Position numbers and translations under genes: made by a program
The notes under the pieces: model-generated
The model's database searches: none
What the model saw: the letters and a program-made list of their open reading frames with translations, nothing else
What the model was told of the DNA's origin: nothing
In this document: positions 20,252 through 28,958 of the stretch, piece after piece
Numbering within the stretch: position 1 is the stretch's first letter
How the letters are laid out: each line of letters opens with the position of its first letter
DNA from: Mesostigma viride
Lineage: Eukaryota > Streptophyta > Mesostigmatophyceae > Mesostigmatales > Mesostigmataceae
Direction of reading: 5' to 3'
Assembly: GCA_009746045.1 (NCBI GenBank)
Contig: RPFO01001865.1
Coordinates: 1 to 64,000, forward strand
Length of the DNA: 64,000 nucleotides

Positions 20252-20293
20252 GAACTTAGAGCCAGATCCTAGGGCTCTATAGAGTTACTCAAC
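20252..20293. repeat. Terminal direct repeat 2 of element C (3' end)
   Basis: Completes the second repeat of C after D (GAGCCAGATCCTAGGGCTCT matches 11806-11825) and ends CAACT, followed by the target duplication CGGCC (20294-20298). Confidence 0.72.
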
Positions 20294-20298
20294 TCGGC

Positions 20299-20678
20299 CT
20301 TATCCTTCTTGTAGATGTAGTGGACCAGCGTGCATCATGCGTGCGAGGGCCATGTCGGCCCGAGCCTGCCGGACCGTTAGTGATAATTTATGCACGTTCT
20401 ACCCCTCGTGTTGGCACTCGGCGTGTGTTATGGATTGTAACACATTTTAGCTAGGGTCACGGCAGTTTAGGTGTTACCTTCGTTAAATCCTGAATTGAAA
20501 GGGTCTTGGTTTGAGTGGTTAATGGCATATTATAAACACACATATGTCAACGCATTGAGATCGGGGTCGTCACGTCCATCTTTCGCCCAGGGTGTAGTTA
20601 CAAACGGCCTCACTAGCTTAGGTACGATTAGACGTGGGTTAGGTAGAGGCGGCGGTAGAGGACCGCGCCGCAATTACA
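20299..20678 (+). repeat. 3' LTR of retrotransposon A copy 2, segment 3 of 3
   Basis: Matches 2648-3035 (GTAGTGGACCAGCGTGCATC; GCGAGGGCCATGTCGGCCCG) and ends ATTACA, equivalent to the GTAACA end of copy 1. This completes the LTR that began at 8038, more than 12 kb away. Confidence 0.78.
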
Positions 20679-21015
20679 ATGTCCTCACCTGGCGTGCCCC
20701 AGGCCGCGCGCGGCAGGGCCGCCACCCGTGGACTTTTCGTGATCAATAGACTCGGCATGGACATGTGCTACACTAGACGTGACGGGCTCACACCCGGGCA
20801 GCCTCCTGGTTTGTCTGTAATATGGAGGCAGATGGTAGTAACGCAAGGATAGATGGCAAGTAGTGATGAAGGAGACCACCCCCAAGTTTGTGGGGGCTCC
20901 ACGTGTGACCGCGTATGGCATTCATAGCGATTCGGGCCTCAGTGCCCACACCCCTGTAACTAGGACCTAGATTAATTAATTAATTAATTAATTAATTAAT
21001 AGACACTAGATAGCT
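20679..21015. other. No gene recognised; ends in a TTAA microsatellite
   Basis: No supported gene. An (ATTA)n run lies at about 20970-21000. Confidence 0.5.
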
Positions 21016-21195
21016 TACACCATCCATTCCATCCCATGTTCCCCTCCCACTGAGGACTTCTGCTCACGTGACGCAGTCACGTGTCTATTAATAATCAATT
21101 AATTAATTAATTAATCCATTCCATCCCATGTTCCCCTCCCACTGAGGACTTCTGCTCACGTGATGCAATCACGTGTCTATTAATTAATTAATTCG
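21016..21195 (+). repeat. Two tandem copies of a hairpin-tailed short repeat
   Basis: Two copies of ~70 bp (21020-21092 and 21113-21182), each ending in a hairpin and then a TTAATTAA tail. Stem 1 is CACGTGAC/GTCACGTG (21065-21083), stem 2 is CACGTGAT/ATCACGTG (21157-21175), both with loop GCA. The C-G to T-A change is compensatory. This is the pattern of retroposon 3' ends found elsewhere in the window. Confidence 0.65.
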
Positions 21196-21907
21196 TGGCT
21201 ATTCCATCCAATATGCTTTTGCGCTGTACATGACATGCCCAAGAAATGTTCAGGTAATATGCGTCACGTATACATGGCGTGGCTATGAAAGGATACAACG
21301 ATGGCTGCTAATCTATCCCGGGGGGGGGCTTCCACATCTGGTTGTTGACCATTTATCACGTTTGTTGTTATATATCACGTTTGTTGTCTCTTTTCATTCC
21401 GCGTCCCGCTGCAGAAGACCTTGGGCTTGACTGGGGGTCTTGCTTGTGGCGGAGGTATTCCGGCCACATGTCGCGGCGCTGCTGCTGCTGGACGGGGGTC
21501 GTCCAGCGTCCATGGCCTGCTTGCCGCCGAAAAGATAGCTGCGGTGATCAACCGCGTGGTTGCGTAAGACTCGTCAAAGGAGCTTGTCTTGGCATCATGA
21601 CAATCAGGATCAGTCTTGGCGATCGAATTCAAGCATCCACTGCATGCAGCTGGTCGAACATGATGGAATTAACTCTCGATTGTCGAAACTCTGGTATAAA
21701 CTTAACCAGCTTCTTCATGGCCGCACAGCTGCCGAATCGTTAACACGATTTGCTGGCCGCTCAAGGTAGGGTTTACTGTTCGGCTTGTCCACCAGCAACT
21801 GGTGATATGCATGACTCCATATCACCAACAGTACTTGCGTACGTATACGTCGGGATGCATAATCTAGCTGGTAACATGCAGGGATTAACGGCAAGGGATC
21901 TGCTCAT
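21196..21907. other. No gene recognised
   Basis: Short overlapping frames only; none has protein-like character or a known motif. Confidence 0.4.
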
Positions 21908-22222
21908 TTAAAACCAGCCCCCCGTAAGGTACGCCTTTGCAGCCCACAGTGCACCTCCTCCCACCGCTGCCGCGGCTGCCGCGACGGCGGCCAGCCCTCC
22001 TGTGGCGACGGTTGCGGTCGCCACTGTTGCAGCAGCGGCCGTCTCTACAAAGCCCGTCGCGACGCAAGCCGACATGCACGTGCTGAGAGCCGCATTGCAT
22101 GCGAGCGCGGCGGCAGGAGCTGCGGGTGATGCCACGATCGTGCCAGCTACCAGGCCGGCAGCTGCATGGCAGCCTGCCCAAGCAGTACCACAAACTCCAT
22201 AGCACAGAGAGGTAGCAGCCAT
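21908..22222 (-). CDS. Small Ala/Cys-rich protein, zygote-specific-protein-like
   Basis: A 104-residue protein, Ala about one third, with spaced cysteines in the order CYGVC, then AGCHAAAG, then ALACNAAL, then STCMSACVATG, followed by an Ala/Val/Thr hydrophobic segment (residues ~60-90) and KAYLTGGWF. From memory of the family, this arrangement (C-Y-G-x-C ... C-x-A-A-G ... A-C-N-A-A-L-x-x-C-M-x-x-C) resembles small proteins annotated 'zygote-specific' in green algae and some fungi, whose molecular role is unknown. The Ala/Val stretch could be membrane-inserted. There is no classical signal peptide. No intron is needed. It sits alone between repeats, and a chance frame in GC-rich DNA cannot be excluded. 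Confidence 0.5.
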   Translation of the reverse strand: MAATSLCYGVCGTAWAGCHAAAGLVAGTIVASPAAPAAALACNAALSTCMSACVATGFVETAAAATVATATVATGGLAAVAAAAAAVGGGALWAAKAYLTGGWF

Positions 22223-22768
22223 GGAAATCGAATGAGAATTGGTTTGTCTAGGAGTCGGACTGAGAGAGCACTAGTGATAATTTTCTCAATCAATGAACGT
22301 AAAGAACAGGGAATTTTGCCTGAGAGCAGCGATATCCAGGGGCAAGACGTCGAAAGATTGTACAGTAGGGTATACCCGACGATAAAATCGCCCGGCATAG
22401 CATATCGCTCTGCGTCGATTTGGTGTCAGCCAGGTCTACCCGAGACCCCTTTTTGCCCCCCAAATCCTGATAAAGGCCCCTCACTGCCTTGGCTGCTGAT
22501 TGGCCGGCCGGGTATACGATACCTACAGCAAGGCCTGCAAGGGGGGTGTCCAAAAACAAGAAAATTGACATCATGCTGGATTCGAGTACTGTACTGTAGA
22601 TCTCGCGAAAACAAGCATGTTTGCCACTGGTCGCAACCCCAGGGGGTCTCTAGGTTAGAAGTTACAGAGCCTCAAAAACCGTTAACTTAAAGGGTAGGTA
22701 GGTAGGGTGCCGGGCCGATATGTTTTTTTTACAGCTGTACAACAAGACACTTGGATTTTCTGCTACAG
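22223..22768. other. No gene recognised
   Basis: Intergenic; no supported coding or repeat structure. Confidence 0.4.
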
Positions 22769-22770
22769 TA

Positions 22771-23001
22771 CAGTCATTCACGCCTTAAGTTGGGTTCGTG
22801 GTTTTTGAGGGGTCAACCCAACTTAAGGCGTGAACCCAACTTAAGGCGTGAATGACTCCACTAAATTCTACTAATTTGAACTAAAGATACTAAAACATAG
22901 TATTCTGAAGTACTTTGAACTTAGAACGCCGGAATTCAATTCGACCCAACTTAAGGCGTGAACCCAACTTAAGCCAACCCAACTTAAGGCGTGAATGACT
23001 G
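22771..23001. mobile_element. Tc1/mariner-type MITE
   Basis: A 231-bp element whose ends are perfect inverted repeats of about 26 bp (CAGTCATTCACGCCTTAAG... at the left, its complement ending ...GTGAATGACTG at the right), flanked by TA on both sides (22769-22770, 23002-23003). CAGT ends with TA duplication are typical of Tc1/mariner. Three further internal copies of the GGCGTGAA/CCCAACTTAAG motif lie just inside the ends. It has no coding sequence, so it is non-autonomous. Confidence 0.82.
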
Positions 23002-23189
23002 TAGCTCCCTGTATGGTCGGAATTTTGAAACGGTTTGACGGACAAACTGATACCTGTAGCACTTGGCGAGCTGAACCCAAATCTGCAGTCAAAATTTTGG
23101 CAGGTACCATAGAGGGGGGGGGGTTGCCCGCAAGATGGTGCTGCCCCTAGGCACGGAAGTATGCTGCCGTCTGCCACCACTCACTACAA

Positions 23190-23275
23190 TTAATTAATTA
23201 ATTAATTAATTAGACTCGTGCTCCCGTTGGGGAGTCACGGAGCATTAACCCCGATGGATGGATGGATGGGTGCAA
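23190..23275 (-). repeat. Hairpin-tailed retroposon 3' end (type A hairpin)
   Basis: Minus-strand 3' end: GGAT/CATC repeats (23256-23270), then the hairpin (CTCCGTGACTCCCC / GGGAGCACGAG, 23214-23243), then a TTAA tail (23190-23212). Body sequence probably extends to about 23400. Confidence 0.7.
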
Positions 23276-23615
23276 ACATTCCTACCGGTCTAATCTATCT
23301 ACATTGGCTACATACTGCATCTATCTAACAACATTCTAACTACAACATCTAGCTAGGCAGCCGCACGCTGCCCTAGGGGGAGCTATCTAGCGTGCCTCCC
23401 GCGGGATTGCACACGCGGGCGCTTCCCCACTGGGGGGGGCTCGTTGTCCTCTACAAGGCTTCGGCTATCCAACGCCGTGCCGTGCCAGCCGTATCATCGC
23501 CACGCGCCGGCCAACGACCCTTTTCAGAAAACCGGAATTTTCCCATACACCAATTTGCTCAAACGGTAGCGGAGCTCGCGGAGCTGATGATCATTTTGCT
23601 CCCTAGGTCGACCCC

Positions 23616-24160
23616 TATCAAGGACGGGAGACAACCAGCGCAGGCCAGAAATCGGGAGAATCCGGACCATGGTAGCTCGAGCCTGCCGTTATCTTGTCCG
23701 CGTGTTCGAGTCGTTCAGGATGATGAAGATGAATGGTGATGGAAATGTGTATCAAGGAGACAACCAGCGCAGGCCAGAAATCGGGAGAATCCGCGCCGGA
23801 CCATGGTAGCTCGAGCCTGCCGTTATCTTGTCCGCGTGTTCGAGTCGTTCAGGATGATGAAGATGAATGGTGATGGAAATGTGTATCCTTGTGCATTGAA
23901 ATTATCAAAGAGACAACCAGCGCAGGCCAGAAATCGGGAGAATCCGGACCATGGTAGCTCGAGCCTGTCGTTATCTTTTCCGCGTTTTCGAGTCGTTCAG
24001 GATGATGAAGATGAATGGTGATGGAAATGTGTATCCTTGTGCATTGAAATTATGGCTGGCTTACGTGTGGAGCGACTAGATGACCTAGACGGTGGGGCCG
24101 GAAACAGCATGCTTGATCAGGGCGTGTGTTTCGAGCCTAACGGGCCGGGAGTGTCTAGCC
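23616..24160 (-). repeat. Three tandem 5'-truncated copies of repeat R
   Basis: Three head-to-tail copies of one repeat at ~23616-23751, 23752-23905 and 23906-24158. Read on the minus strand, all share the 3' end ...GCGCTGGTTGTCTC(C/T)TTGATA, and each starts at a different internal point, so they are truncated at the 5' end to different degrees. Each shorter copy begins exactly after the TTGATA of the one before. This is the signature of repeated retroposition into the tail of an earlier copy. Confidence 0.7.
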
Positions 24161-24492
24161 TATAACCCTTGGGACCTCAGGGTTTTGCTAGGTATAGCGC
24201 CTACGTGCTAGGTAGGTAGGGTCCAAGGGCCAACTTTTGGAAAATTTCAGCATAGTGTCTGATATTTTTGTTTTGGACACCCCCCTTGCCTACAGTACAA
24301 ATTCCGGTGAAATGGGTGTTTTTTTTTTTAAATTTCCATATACCAATTAAGTTAACCCAGGTATGCCACAAATAGCCAAGCACCTAGTTGTGCCTAAATT
24401 GGGGTGCCCGCATTAATAAGGCGCGCCCTGCGACCATGGTAGCCATTGTACTGAATGATATATCGGCGTCCGGCATGAGTGTAAAGACCTTA

Positions 24493-24868
24493 CCGTAGTG
24501 GCTGAAATCAAATCGCGCATAAATATTTTCGAATGACCCCCCGAAAAGTGCTAAAATAATACTTCAATTTACCCCGTAAAGTATGAAAACGGGGAGCCAG
24601 GCGCTACACCTGTTCAGTCTGGCTGCAGGCCGCGGCGCAGCTAGACAGTGGAGTGGAATTGTCAGATAGGAACTGCGCTTGGTGGGTAATTAATGTACTT
24701 GATAGGTTAGAATCCAAGTCAGACACTGAACTAGGTGCCCTAATATAAACAAGCTCCCGGGCTCGAAGTTTACCTAACCCGGGCTGGACTTTCCCATGAA
24801 AGTGTCAAAACCATGCAAAAAAACCCTCGAAAAATTATTTATTTGCAATTTGATTTCAGCCACTACGG
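24493..24868. mobile_element. MITE with CCGTAGTGG inverted repeats, copy 1
   Basis: A 376-bp element with inverted repeats of at least 21 bp (CCGTAGTGGCTGAAATCAAA at the left and its complement at the right), flanked by TA on both sides (24491-24492, 24869-24870). It has no coding capacity. The nine terminal bases are shared with the element at 36883-37464. Confidence 0.78.
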
Positions 24869-26102
24869 TATTCATCCCCATGAGTGCATGAAAGACGGCT
24901 TCCAGTCGGTGGGCTGGCTGGGGGCATCATTGTTAGGGCCCGGGTCCCATACTTTGTGTTGTTCCGTCGCCAGGAGCCAGTCAAACGATACAAATCATAC
25001 AATTCGTCACGGCGTGGGAAATAAATAAACAAACAAACAAACAATCTGTCATGCCCCCAGTTCAGTCGATTCCGGTCGGATTCATTTGCAGATCGCGTTT
25101 TTCCGCGTTTTCCGCGGACCGGCACTGAACGCAAGTGGTTTTCACTTTTTTTTTTTTTTTATTGCGGCGTGCCTGATCAGAATCTGTCATGCGAGAGCTA
25201 GCGCATGCCAGGCAGCTGCCGGCATCGGGCAGCCGGCGCGGGAAATGGCCAAATGGGAATACACTACAGTACAGCAGTAATCAACTCAACTCAACTCACC
25301 AGTCAGTACAGTAGTCACCACTGACATGAATACCAATAATGAGGCAGAGAATCTTGGACCACCCAGGGACCACCGGTCAATTATTGCCACCACCGCGCCC
25401 CGCCCATCGCCCCGCCCGCACGTACCGTTTTCGAAGGACCGTCTTGAATGGATATCAGGGAGCCCGGCGGCCGGCGCCACCAAGTACCAATTTGCGACGG
25501 CGCCGTACAAGAATGCGTGAGTTGTTGTCCGTTCAGGGTAATCGCCTTGTTACTCAGCTCATACCTCATACAACAACAACAACAGCTCATGCAAGTGATG
25601 CAACTTGTTGTTGGGCGCTACACCTGTACCTGCCTACCACTGGATGCCTGCCTCCGCACTTCGGCTACTGTACCGCCAGCACATATCAGTTTGCCCCGCG
25701 GACCGCGCTGCTGGGCTTTGCCTAGCTGTGGCTTCCCAATGATTGTGTTCCCCGCGTGCGTGGCGTGGAAACAAAAATTTTGTTGCGGCCATCTCTCAGT
25801 GCGAAGCGGATACTAGGAAAGCGCATTGCCTTGCCAAGGTCGCGCGCAAGGATGAGAGCCCCATGCGCCCGCTGTATGTCAGCAATTCTAGTTAGTAGAC
25901 GAGCAGAGGCTTTGTTTGAAGAATAAAGAGTAGGAATTGAATTCGGGCCACTCCGCCTTCAATGCAGTAGCGAGCTCGCGGCACCATGGCGTTAGACAAG
26001 CGAAGGACGCGGGCAGTTTAGAGAATGGACGAGTTGCTGCCATAAGGGGGCGAGGCATTTGCTTGTTATATTTGAAAGCAGCGGTCAACGGACGTTGCGA
26101 AG
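24869..26102. other. Upstream region of the PAS kinase gene; no other gene seen
   Basis: Contains an AAAC run (25021-25042), a T run (25145-25160) and a CAA repeat (25567-25582). No other gene is supported. The last few hundred bases presumably hold the promoter and 5' UTR of the kinase gene; no TATA box is obvious. Confidence 0.4.
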
Positions 26103-28958
26103 ATGGACGCTACCCATCGTGATGACACGATGGTGGTGACCATTGACGAGTCCGGCACCATCCTAAGTGCCAGCATCAAGTGTCTGAATTTCTTCGGGTA
26201 TTCTTCCGAGGAGCTCGTGGGTAACAACGTGGACGTGCTCATGCCAGAGCCTTTCAAGTCACTACACCAGCACTACATCGCCCGCTACCTGAAGACGGGC
26301 GCTGCCCGCATCATCGGCACATCCCGGCGGGTGGACGGGATCCACCGCAACGGCGCCATCCTGCCCTTCCGCCTGGCCGTGAGCCGCGTGGACGTGGACG
26401 GCGCCATCCTGTTCGTGGGCCTCATCGAGCGCTGCAAGGAGACCGCCGCGCGCATCGTGATGGACGCCAACGGGAAGATCATGTCCGTGAACAAAATGTT
26501 CGTGGACATCTTCGGCTACCTTCCCGAGGACGTGCTCGGGAAACCCCTGGCGACCATCGTCGCGCCCAAGTACGGCTCCCAGCCAGACGCCTTCTTCCAG
26601 CGCTACGTCAAGGCCGCGGTGACACCTGTCTCCCCCTCCACAAGCCGCAACCTGGAGGGCATGAAAAAGAGCGGCCACGCGATGCCCATTTCGCTCGTCG
26701 TGTCGACCGAAGAACAAGCCAACGGGGGCAGCGTGTTCATCGCGACGGTGGAGGACCTAGAGACCCTCGAGCTTCGCGGCCTGTGTACTTGTGACTCCAC
26801 GGGGACCATTCAATCCGCCAACTCGGCACTCCTCCACCTCTTCGGGTACCGCGACATCACGCCGTTGGTCGGCAAGAACATTGAGATGCTCATCCCGACG
26901 CTCTCGGTCGAGACCCTCCAGGCGCGCGACAGCACCACGTTTGGGATGATGCGCCTCACCGCGACGCACGCGGACGGCTCGTCCTTCCACGTCCTCGTCG
27001 AGACTACCGAGTACCCCAGCTCGACGGAGGGCAGAATTTACTCGGTCTCGATCAGGCACGCGGAGCAGAAGCTCAAGCACAAGTTCCAGACGAACGACAT
27101 GCCAATTCCCGTCGACCTCGACACCCTGGGCCAGTACGTGGGGCATTACCGCGTCGGGAAGCTTCTCGGAGTAGGCTCCTTTGCCGTCGTGTTCCTCGCC
27201 ACGCACCGCGTCACGGGCCGGTTCGTCGCGCTCAAGGTCACGGAGAACAAGGGCAACTCGACGGTGGAGCGCGAGATCGAGGTCCTGCGCCGGCTGCGCC
27301 ACAAGAACATTGCCAAGATGTACGAGGTGATCCGGACGCCCCGGCTGACCTTTATTGTCATGGAGTATGTGTCGGGGGGGGACCTTTTCGACCATGTCGC
27401 CAACAGCCGCTCGGCGGGGCTCCCGGAGGAGGAAGCGCGGAAGCTCTTTCGAGGTATGCTGTCCGCGGTGGACCACTGCCACGCCAACTACGTCCTCCAC
27501 CGCGACCTCAAGCTGGAGAACGTGCTGCTGGACGAGCAGGGCGAGGTCAAGCTGGTCGACTTCGGGCTGTCCACGTTTCTCCAGCCGGCCGCGCGCATGA
27601 ACACATTCTGCGGGACGCCCGCGTACGCGTCCCCCGAGGTTCTCACTGGGTCAGCGTCCCTGGGACCTGAATGCGATATCTGGTCGCTGGGGGTCATGCT
27701 GTACACGCTCATGACGGCCGCGATGCCCTTCCAGACGGACCCCGCGCTGGTGATCGCGGGCAACTACCGCCTCCCAGCTCACATCTCCCCCGACTGCTCC
27801 GACCTGATCCGCCGCATGCTGCGCAATAAACCTGGCGAACGCATCTCGATGGTGGGCATCATGAACCACCCGTGGGTGAACGACAACGGCCGCCTGCCCA
27901 CGCTCGCCGCGTCTGAGCGCATGGGCCCCTCCATCGGCCCCTCACGCACGCTCACGGGGCTGACAATCAGCCCTGAGGTCCTCGAGTCGATGGTCCCCTA
28001 TGGGTTTGACCCAGACATTGTGGTCGCCAGCCTGCGGAACAACTCGTTCAACCAAGTCACGGCGACGTACAAGCTCATGGAGGAGTCCCTCCCCGGTCGC
28101 CAGAACAGCAACGGGTCGAAACCGCCTGTGCCCTCGGGTTTGTCCAAGGAGGGCGGCGCGGCGGTGGCGTTGGGGGCACCGGGTTCTGTGGCGGGTGCGG
28201 TTGGTGCTGGCGGGGGGGGGGCGGCCACCCCCGGGGCGATCGACACGGGCAGCAGCCACACGCACGTTGGGGGCAGCGGCCTGGGCCCTAACTGGCACCA
28301 CACGATGTCCAAGGACAACTCGCAGCAGGTGCGCAAGAGCTACCGCTGCAAGAAGTGCGACTACCTGGACAAGGCGGCCATGCTGGGCGATGCCCGCATG
28401 CTCGCCGAGGTGCAGCAGCTGGTGCGGGAGTCGAACGCGTTAATCGCGTACTTGGCGGAGCGGGCAGGGATGCCTCTCCCGGAACCGATGAGCCCTGACC
28501 GGTCCGTCTCGCTCCCTGCGCCCTCGAGCGTGGCGCATGCAAGCACGGTGGGGGGTGGGGAGCCCCGGGGGGGGTGCCCCGTGGTCGGGTTGCGGCTCGT
28601 GGAAGAGCCGCGGGGGTGCCCCGTCGTGGGTGTACGGATGGAAGAAGAGAACGCCACTACGTTGCCGCCATCGCCGGGTGGGAGCGATGGGGCCGGGCAA
28701 GGGAAAGGCGCGGCGGCAAGCATAAGGGCCGGGTCGGCGCTCGTGCGGGGTCACTCGGAGCCCGGGAGTGCCATGGTGGTGGATAGCATGGATGGCGTGG
28801 GTGGGGGTGGGGGTGGGGGCGGAGGCTCGCTCCCGATGGACGTGGTGGAGAGCGAGATGAGCCAGACGAAGCTGCACTTTGCGATCCAGGGCCTGCGGCA
28901 CCGGCTGCAGCAGCAGGAGAGTTTCTTCAGGGCCAAGGAGAAGGAGCGCCGGACATGA
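26103..28958 (+). CDS. PAS-PAS-PAS SNF1/AMPK-type Ser/Thr kinase with FixL-like haem-type PAS
   Basis: An intronless 951-residue protein. Three PAS domains (about 9-110, 114-218, 226-318) precede a Ser/Thr kinase (349-591) and a UBA-like segment (~621-661), an SNF1/AMPK arrangement. Kinase motifs: glycine loop GVGSFAVV (356-363), Lys378 (VALK), HRDLKLEN (466-473), DFG (486-488), CGTPAYASPE (503-512); Thr501 is at the T-loop position. PAS1 resembles bacterial FixL (MPEPFK, GAARIIG). His55, Arg61 and Arg75 keep the +6 and +20 spacing of the FixL haem residues His200, Arg206 and Arg220. The C-terminal third is Gly-rich, with Y-R-C-K-K-C near 747 and two Cys-Pro motifs (825, 839). Likely role: a cytosolic or nuclear kinase whose activity is set by a sensed signal, possibly O2, redox or NO. 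Confidence 0.93.
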   Translation: MDATHRDDTMVVTIDESGTILSASIKCLNFFGYSSEELVGNNVDVLMPEPFKSLHQHYIARYLKTGAARIIGTSRRVDGIHRNGAILPFRLAVSRVDVDGAILFVGLIERCKETAARIVMDANGKIMSVNKMFVDIFGYLPEDVLGKPLATIVAPKYGSQPDAFFQRYVKAAVTPVSPSTSRNLEGMKKSGHAMPISLVVSTEEQANGGSVFIATVEDLETLELRGLCTCDSTGTIQSANSALLHLFGYRDITPLVGKNIEMLIPTLSVETLQARDSTTFGMMRLTATHADGSSFHVLVETTEYPSSTEGRIYSVSIRHAEQKLKHKFQTNDMPIPVDLDTLGQYVGHYRVGKLLGVGSFAVVFLATHRVTGRFVALKVTENKGNSTVEREIEVLRRLRHKNIAKMYEVIRTPRLTFIVMEYVSGGDLFDHVANSRSAGLPEEEARKLFRGMLSAVDHCHANYVLHRDLKLENVLLDEQGEVKLVDFGLSTFLQPAARMNTFCGTPAYASPEVLTGSASLGPECDIWSLGVMLYTLMTAAMPFQTDPALVIAGNYRLPAHISPDCSDLIRRMLRNKPGERISMVGIMNHPWVNDNGRLPTLAASERMGPSIGPSRTLTGLTISPEVLESMVPYGFDPDIVVASLRNNSFNQVTATYKLMEESLPGRQNSNGSKPPVPSGLSKEGGAAVALGAPGSVAGAVGAGGGGAATPGAIDTGSSHTHVGGSGLGPNWHHTMSKDNSQQVRKSYRCKKCDYLDKAAMLGDARMLAEVQQLVRESNALIAYLAERAGMPLPEPMSPDRSVSLPAPSSVAHASTVGGGEPRGGCPVVGLRLVEEPRGCPVVGVRMEEENATTLPPSPGGSDGAGQGKGAAASIRAGSALVRGHSEPGSAMVVDSMDGVGGGGGGGGGSLPMDVVESEMSQTKLHFAIQGLRHRLQQQESFFRAKEKERRT

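Larger units (their letters stand above)
11484..20293. mobile_element. Short terminal-repeat retroelement C (TRIM-like), split by element D
   Basis: With the insertion of D removed, C is about 1.06 kb: a terminal direct repeat at 11484-11837, a ~340-bp middle part (11838-12175) without coding sequence, and a second repeat at 12176-12498 plus 20252-20293. It is flanked by the 5-bp duplication CGGCC (11479-11483 and 20294-20298). Its ends are AGTTA and CAACT rather than TG/CA. The second repeat lacks ~20 bp near its start and carries a ~35-bp tandem duplication (12199-12267). No gag or pol is present, so it is a non-autonomous element. The AGTT/AACT ends match those of D, suggesting a shared integrase. 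Confidence 0.75.
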
